The notes beneath the pieces are model-generated. The model worked only from the letters and a program-made list of their open reading frames with translations, searched no databases and was not told where the DNA came from. The position numbers were made by a program, and so were the translations under genes. Positions 1 through 4,390 of a DNA stretch of 17,729 nt are shown here, piece after piece. How positions within the stretch are numbered: the stretch's first letter is position 1; the number at the start of each line of letters is the position of its first letter. Origin of the DNA: JBAWAP01 sp049589355 (GTDB taxonomy: Bacteria > Chloroflexota > Anaerolineae > VGOG01); contig JBAWAP010000423.1 of NCBI GenBank assembly GCA_049589355.1, forward strand, positions 1 through 17,729. The letters run 5' to 3'.

Positions 1-2
1 CA

Positions 3-398
3 GTAACCTGGTTGCGCATCCAGCTACTTGCAGATCAAGCTCGGCAGATAGGCTGGTCAGCAGAAGCAGACGAGCTTGAGAACGAGTGGGATAAGATCGC
101 AGCTACCATGGAGGTGATAGAAGATTACTACGGTTTCTATGATCCCAGTTTTCTGCCATCAATTCGCGAGACCCTCGATGACATGCTCGAAGAAGCGTCC
201 CCTTACCGGTTCACAGACAGAGATGTTTCCTCTTCAGAATGGGAACCAGATTCCTCCACGCCGGTGCATCTGCTAAACAGAGCACGGTCCATCTTCTTGA
301 ACGACCCCAGCAGCTACGATAGCTGGGAGGAGCAAGCCATATCCACCTTTCTTGCCAGCACTGAAACCACCGATCATGAACGAGAACCAACTCATTGA
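3..398 (+). CDS. Unrecognised protein, C-terminal part (5' end outside the window)
   Basis: The reading frame is open from the first complete codon at base 3 (reads V-T-W-L-R-I-Q) with no stop before the window edge, so the gene most likely starts upstream. A TTG at 12 could be read as a start but has no visible ribosome binding site inside the window. About 131 residues are visible. They are acidic and probably mostly helical, with aromatic patches such as EDYYGFYDPSF and a Trp-rich acidic stretch near the end, DSWEEQAISTF. There is no signal peptide, membrane segment or cysteine motif. The last 23 bases overlap the start of the PHP gene at 376, which suggests one transcript and translational coupling. 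I do not recognise a family and assign no function. Confidence 0.55.
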   Translation, partial: VTWLRIQLLADQARQIGWSAEADELENEWDKIAATMEVIEDYYGFYDPSFLPSIRETLDDMLEEASPYRFTDRDVSSSEWEPDSSTPVHLLNRARSIFLNDPSSYDSWEEQAISTFLASTETTDHEREPTH

Positions 399-1140
399 CC
401 TTCACGTTCACTCCTTTCTCAGCGACGGGGTACTCCTGCCCAGCGAGATCCTGCGAAGGGCAGCAGCCAAGGGCTACGGGGCCATCGCCATCACCGACCA
501 CGCCGATGCGTCCAATCTGGACGAGATCGTTTCTAGCTTGGTGCGCTTCGCCCAAGAGCAGAGAGGAGACTTTCCCCTCACCTTCATACCGGGCGTGGAG
601 CTAACCCATACCGCCCCGGCCAGCATCGCCCCCCTAGCCCGGCGGGCCAGAAGGCTAGGGGCAGGATTAATAGTAGTACATGGGGAGACCATCGTAGAGC
701 CAGTGATAGGGGGCACCAACCGGGCAGCGGTGGAGTGCGCCGAGGTGGACATCCTAGCCCACCCAGGCTTTATCACCCTGGAAGAGGCCCAAATCGCCGC
801 TGAGAACGGCGTCTATCTCGAAATCACCTCTCGCCACGGCCACTGCCTGACCAACGGCCACGTCGTTCAAATTGCCCGTCAGACGGGAGCTAAGCTACTC
901 CTGAACACGGATACCCACTCGCCTGGCGATATGATAGACCAAGAGATGGCCCGCCTGGTCGCAGCCGGTGCCGGGTTAAACGAAGAAGAGATCCAGATAG
1001 TCACCGTAGTCAACCCCCAAGCTCTGATCCAGCGAGCTCTGAGCCGCTATGCCCCAATGGTCAGATGGTCACATAGTCAGATGGTCGGATGGTCGAAAGA
1101 GACACCTGACCACCAGACCAAGGACCACCCGACCACCTGA
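376..1140 (+). CDS. PHP-domain phosphoesterase (histidinol-phosphatase-like)
   Basis: A 254-residue PHP-domain protein of the small 'histidinol phosphate phosphatase domain-containing' type, a metal-dependent phosphoester hydrolase; the true substrate is unknown. The metal-site residues are in order: H10-x-H12 with D17 (DLHVHSFLSDG), D41-H42 (ITDHAD), E75 (GVELTH), H102 (VVHGE), H129 (LAHPG), and D179-x-H181 (NTDTHSPGD). I chose ATG 376, not an in-frame ATG at 352, because the PHP fold begins at once with QLIDLHVH. The gene overlaps the upstream one by 23 bases and the CpXC gene follows 25 bases downstream, so the three look like one operon. Odd: the conserved fold ends near residue 226, and the last 27 or so residues (WSHSQMVGWS onward) are translated from a GGTC-type repeat, with the stop codon in its right arm. 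No histidine-biosynthesis gene is nearby, so a HisK role is not supported. Confidence 0.85.
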   Translation: MNENQLIDLHVHSFLSDGVLLPSEILRRAAAKGYGAIAITDHADASNLDEIVSSLVRFAQEQRGDFPLTFIPGVELTHTAPASIAPLARRARRLGAGLIVVHGETIVEPVIGGTNRAAVECAEVDILAHPGFITLEEAQIAAENGVYLEITSRHGHCLTNGHVVQIARQTGAKLLLNTDTHSPGDMIDQEMARLVAAGAGLNEEEIQIVTVVNPQALIQRALSRYAPMVRWSHSQMVGWSKETPDHQTKDHPTT

Positions 1141-1142
1141 CC
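1057..1142. repeat. GGTC-rich imperfect tandem and inverted repeat over the PHP stop codon
   Basis: The left half is a run of ATGGTC/GGATGGTC units (1057-1094). The right half is the complementary GACCACC/GACCAAGG pattern (1107-1142). GGTCAGATGGTC (1059-1070) and GACCACCTGACC (1131-1142) pair over 12 positions with one mismatch. The TGA stop of the PHP gene (1138-1140) lies in the right arm. The sequence is low in complexity and unlike the flanking coding sequence. Confidence 0.8.
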
Positions 1143-1165
1143 AAAACAGAAAGGAAATCCCAATC

Positions 1166-2503
1166 ATGTCCCAACCACATATCGTCCCTGTAACTTGTCC
1201 CCTCTGCGGACGCCGATTTGCTGCCCAGGTGCAGAATATCATTGACGTGAGCAAGGATCCAGAGGCCAAGTCTGAAGTCCTGCGGGGCAAGATCAACATC
1301 GCTACCTGCCCTCAGTGCGGCAACGGCGGGATGCTGAACATCCCCTTTGTCTACCACGACCCCGGCAAAGAGCTGCTCCTCTGCTTTCTGCCACCTGAAC
1401 TGGACCTGAGAGGCGACGACCAGCATAAGCTCATCGGCGACCTGACCAACCGCATTATCAACTCTTTGCCATCAGAGGAGCGCAAAGGATACCTCCTGCA
1501 GCCCAAGATCTTCCTCAGCTTGCAGGGCCTGATGGAGGAGATAATGCAAGCTGACGGCATCACCAAGAAGATGTTGGAGGATCAAAGGGCCAAATTGGAT
1601 CTAATCTCTCGCTTTTTGGATGCCACCAGCGATGAAGTCCTGCGAGTCCTGGTCCGGGAATACGACGACCAATTAGACTACGGATTCTTCCATCTCCTGA
1701 CCGCATCTATAGAGGCAGCCAAGGCCGAGGGCGAGGAAGACAGGGCCAAGCGCCTTTGGGGGCTACGGGGGAAGCTACTGGAGTTCAGCAGCCTGGGCAA
1801 AGCTAGCCGAGTCAAGCGAGAGGTCGCCGAGGCTTTGGAAGAGGGCATGACGCGGGAAGAGTTCTTGGAGAAGACGATTGTGTGCGAGAGTGACGCCGAA
1901 CTGGAGGCCCTGATAGCTGTCGGACGCCACATGCTGGATTACCAGTTCTTCCGCAGCCTAACGAGCAGAATCGAGGCCCATGAAGGGGAGGTAAATGCCG
2001 AGGAAGCCCAGCAGCTCAAGGGCTTGCGATCCCGCATCCTGGAGATCAGGGACCGACTGGATGCCGAGACTCGAGCCATACTGCAAGAAAGAGCCGACTT
2101 GTTGAAGGAGATTTTCGAGAGCGAGGATTTGGAGGAAGCGGTGCGAGAGCACCTTGAAGAGATTGACGATGCTTTCTTTGCTGTCCTCTCGGCTAACATC
2201 GAGCAGGCCGAGGCCACGGAAGATAAGGAAGCAGCCAGGAAGCTCAAACGCATAGCGAACTTAGCCTTCGAGTTGCTGCAGGAGAGAGCACCCTGGCCGA
2301 TCAAGCTCATCAACCAACTGTTGGAGGCTCAATATCCTCGGGAGACAAAGAGGCTGCTGGAGGAGAACGTCGAGCAGGTAGACAATGAATTAGTAAGTAC
2401 CTTGAATCGCGCCATTGAGAATCTCAATCGAAGGGGGCAAAAGAGAGCAGCCCGGCACCTAAGGGAGGCCAGAGATCAAGCGAGGGCCATGTTGAAGCAA
2501 TAG
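1166..2503 (+). CDS. CpXC zinc-ribbon protein with four tandem helical repeats
   Basis: A 445-residue cytoplasmic protein. Residues 5-76 match the CpXC domain: C11-P-x-C14 and C48-P-x-C51 form a probable zinc ribbon (VTCPLCGRRF, ATCPQCGNGG) followed by the typical FVYHDPGKELLLCFLPPEL. The function of this family is not established. Residues about 145-442 are acidic, charged and helical, in four copies of a unit of about 63 residues whose best-kept part starts LDYGFFHLL (170), LDYQFFRSL (257), IDDAFFAVL (333) and VDNELVSTL (405), each followed by an IE and a later A-x-x-L-x-x-L/A-R pattern. ATG 1166 is chosen over an in-frame ATG at 1049 because AAGGA precedes it at suitable spacing and because the longer start would translate the GGTC repeat. 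The stop TAG abuts the stop of the facing FHA gene with no base between. Confidence 0.85.
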   Translation: MSQPHIVPVTCPLCGRRFAAQVQNIIDVSKDPEAKSEVLRGKINIATCPQCGNGGMLNIPFVYHDPGKELLLCFLPPELDLRGDDQHKLIGDLTNRIINSLPSEERKGYLLQPKIFLSLQGLMEEIMQADGITKKMLEDQRAKLDLISRFLDATSDEVLRVLVREYDDQLDYGFFHLLTASIEAAKAEGEEDRAKRLWGLRGKLLEFSSLGKASRVKREVAEALEEGMTREEFLEKTIVCESDAELEALIAVGRHMLDYQFFRSLTSRIEAHEGEVNAEEAQQLKGLRSRILEIRDRLDAETRAILQERADLLKEIFESEDLEEAVREHLEEIDDAFFAVLSANIEQAEATEDKEAARKLKRIANLAFELLQERAPWPIKLINQLLEAQYPRETKRLLEENVEQVDNELVSTLNRAIENLNRRGQKRAARHLREARDQARAMLKQ

Positions 2504-3157
2504 TTACCATGAGGGAGTTCTGTCCAGGCGGAAGCCGTGGCCGCGCACCGTGACGATGTACTGATGATCAGGATCAATCTCGCCTATCCTCTCGCGCAGG
2601 CGCCGCGCCAGAGCATCAATGGCCTGGTCAGAGACCCCTTCCTCAGACGCCTCGGGCCAAACCGCCTCCACGATCTCGTCACGGTTGCATACCCGTCCCG
2701 CCCTATCGTACAGGAGTTCCAACAACCGATATTGAGCCAAAGAGAGGGGGGGACCAAGCTCTCGCCCTCCAATAAGAACCACGTGCCTCTCTTTATCCAG
2801 GTAAAAACCGGGGCGTTTCCCTCTTTCGAAAACCAGCGGGGCCGTAGCCTCAGCGCTGACGAAGCTCAGCCTGACGCACAGGGCGATCTGGATCTCGTCG
2901 CCATCCTGCAAGATGTGAGGCTCTGTGACCTCGCGACCGTTTACGTAGGTCCCGTTCCTGCTTCCCAGGTCCTCCAGGACGTACTGGCTGTCTAAGCGTC
3001 GAATCTGGGCGTGGTGGCGGGAAACCTGACGCTCTGTGAGCACAACGTCGCAGTCCTCGCCACGCCCAATGATAACCCTCTCTTTCTCGACGGGCCAACT
3101 CCGACCAGCCCCTTGGCCCTCTTGCATGATCAGCGCGGGCATCTCTATCTCGGCCAT
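2504..3157 (-). CDS. FHA-domain / winged-helix (OmpR-type) transcriptional regulator
   Basis: A 217-residue two-domain regulator. Residues 8-100 are a forkhead-associated phosphothreonine-binding domain with the signature residues G31-R32, S46-x-H48 (VSRHHAQI) and N68-G69 (GSRNGTYVNGR). Residues 115-211 are an OmpR/PhoB-type winged helix (Trans_reg_C) with LSLAQYRLLELLYDRAG, the recognition-helix region AIDALARRLRERIG and the wing end VRGHGFRL. It lacks a receiver domain, so activation probably comes through the FHA domain binding a phosphorylated partner. The start is ATG 3157, set by a consensus AGGAGG nine bases upstream; longer in-frame starts have no such site. It is divergent from the Ser/Thr kinase at 3329, which makes that kinase the obvious partner (inference; compare EmbR, which carries the same two domain types in the opposite order plus a BTAD domain). 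The stop TAA faces the CpXC stop with zero spacing. Confidence 0.9.
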   Translation of the reverse strand: MAEIEMPALIMQEGQGAGRSWPVEKERVIIGRGEDCDVVLTERQVSRHHAQIRRLDSQYVLEDLGSRNGTYVNGREVTEPHILQDGDEIQIALCVRLSFVSAEATAPLVFERGKRPGFYLDKERHVVLIGGRELGPPLSLAQYRLLELLYDRAGRVCNRDEIVEAVWPEASEEGVSDQAIDALARRLRERIGEIDPDHQYIVTVRGHGFRLDRTPSW

Positions 3158-3166
3158 CGTGTAGCG

Positions 3167-3172
3167 CCTCCT
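3167..3172 (-). promoter_or_regulatory. Strong Shine-Dalgarno AGGAGG for the FHA regulator
   Basis: On the minus strand AGGAGG lies nine bases before ATG 3157. It decides this start against in-frame ATG codons further upstream. Confidence 0.8.
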
Positions 3173-3266
3173 GTGAACTGTACTCCACGATGAGAGAGTA
3201 GTGCAAACGCAAGTCCATCCCATAAGCAGGCTTGCACCTGCATTCCCTTCCATAAGGTAAAGCGGT

Positions 3267-3295
3267 TTGACAAGAAGATGATTATGGATTAAGCT
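3267..3295 (+). promoter_or_regulatory. Candidate sigma-70-type promoter for the kinase gene
   Basis: A perfect TTGACA (3267-3272) is followed after 17 bases by TAAGCT (3290-3295), a poor -10 (three of six positions). TATAAG a few bases later is at a non-ideal distance. It lies in the 171-base divergent gap between the FHA regulator and the kinase. No convincing promoter was seen for the opposite direction. Confidence 0.35.
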
Positions 3296-3328
3296 ATAAG
3301 CAGATTTTTACTTGCGAGGGCAGAGACC

Positions 3329-4324
3329 TTGATCCAACCGTTAGCACTTGGTACCGTCCTGCGGTCAAGATATAGAATAGTAGAGCTGGTGGGCCAAGGC
3401 GGCATGGGTGCCGTTTACCGAGCCGAGGACCTGCGCCTGGAGGGAAGGCAGTGCGCCGTAAAAGAGGTGCAACTCGAGGCCGAGGCCAGCTTCACAGCCC
3501 AAGCTGGGGAGCAATTCCACCGCGAGGCGAGCGTATTGGCCAGGCTTGATCACCCCAATCTACCCAAGGTCTCCGACTATTTCTCGGAGGGAGGTCGGGA
3601 CTATCTGGTCATGGACTTCGTTGCTGGCCGCAACCTGAAGGAGATCATGGACGAGGCGCGTCGCCAGGGCCGCTTCCTCGAAGAGAAACAAGTGCTAGCC
3701 TGGGCTGATCAACTTTGTGATGCTCTAGAATACCTCCATAGCCAGGACCCACCCATCGTCCATCGCGACGTCAAGCCAGCCAACATCAGACTCACCCCCG
3801 GTGGCACTCTCAAACTGGTGGACTTCGGCCTGGTCAAGCTCCTGGCCCCCGACGATTCGAGAACGATCACTATCCTCCAGGGCCGCGGGACGATTCAATA
3901 CACCCCGCTAGAGCAATATGGAGGAGACACGGGGCACACCAACATCCGATCCGACATCTACTCCCTGGGGGCCACCCTCTACCATCTCCTCACTAACCAG
4001 CCTCCAGCCGACGTCAAGCAGCGCTTCCTGCAGCCTGATTCGCTGCCCCCTCCTCGCAGTCTCAACCCTCGGCTGTCCCCTCGTATCGAGAGAGCGATTT
4101 TGCGGGCCTTGGAGATGCACCCCGACAAGCGGCCGGCCAGCGTAGCCGAATTCAAGGCTGAGCTACATTCCCTCTCTCTCCCTGAGCCTTTGACTGAGCT
4201 GCTCCCAGCCAAAGGAGAGTGGACAGATGCAACTCAAGAGAACAGGACTCTAATAGCCATCGCTCTGGCCCTGATCATCCTCGCCTTTCTGATTACCCTC
4301 CTGACACCTTCCCTTCCCACTTGA
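3329..4324 (+). CDS. Tail-anchored bacterial Ser/Thr protein kinase (PknB-like kinase domain)
   Basis: A 331-residue Hanks-type kinase. Residues 15-280 carry the full set of catalytic motifs: Gly loop GQGGMGAVY (22-30), ATP-binding K45 (CAVKEV), alpha-C E66 (FHREASVL), catalytic HRD 145-147 (IVHRDVKPANI), metal-binding DFG 165-167 (LVDFGLVK), activation-segment end GTIQYTPLEQYGG and subdomain XI R268 (DKRPAS). The kinase should therefore be active. A short linker leads to one hydrophobic helix (about 308-327) and six residues after it, so the protein is anchored by its C-terminal tail with no extracellular sensor domain such as PASTA. The start is TTG 3329, with GCGAGGG ending eight bases upstream and conserved sequence starting soon after. 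The divergent FHA regulator is its likely substrate or reader. The TGA stop is the first triplet-sized piece of a tandem repeat (4322-4350). Confidence 0.92.
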   Translation: MIQPLALGTVLRSRYRIVELVGQGGMGAVYRAEDLRLEGRQCAVKEVQLEAEASFTAQAGEQFHREASVLARLDHPNLPKVSDYFSEGGRDYLVMDFVAGRNLKEIMDEARRQGRFLEEKQVLAWADQLCDALEYLHSQDPPIVHRDVKPANIRLTPGGTLKLVDFGLVKLLAPDDSRTITILQGRGTIQYTPLEQYGGDTGHTNIRSDIYSLGATLYHLLTNQPPADVKQRFLQPDSLPPPRSLNPRLSPRIERAILRALEMHPDKRPASVAEFKAELHSLSLPEPLTELLPAKGEWTDATQENRTLIAIALALIILAFLITLLTPSLPT

Positions 4325-4363
4325 TGAGTAACGAGGTGATGAGTAACGAGTCAACGAGTAGCG
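4322..4363. repeat. 14-base direct repeat at the kinase stop codon
   Basis: TGATGAGTAACGAG occurs at 4322-4335 and again, exactly, at 4337-4350. A degenerate third unit, TCAACGAGTAGCG, follows at 4351-4363. The first TGA is the kinase stop. The rest of the 66-base gap to the end of the GH3 gene (4364-4390) holds nothing else recognisable. Confidence 0.8.
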
Positions 4364-4390
4364 TTTGCCCCGGTCAGAGACCTTCGGCGA

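Noticed and set aside
376..1140. Histidinol-phosphatase of histidine biosynthesis (hisK)
   Set aside because: The PHP metal site is shared by many phosphoesterases, and no his gene is nearby.
1049..1165. Longer N-terminus for the CpXC protein
   Set aside because: The extra 39 residues are translated GGTC repeat and the family starts near the CPLCG motif; AAGGA supports ATG 1166.
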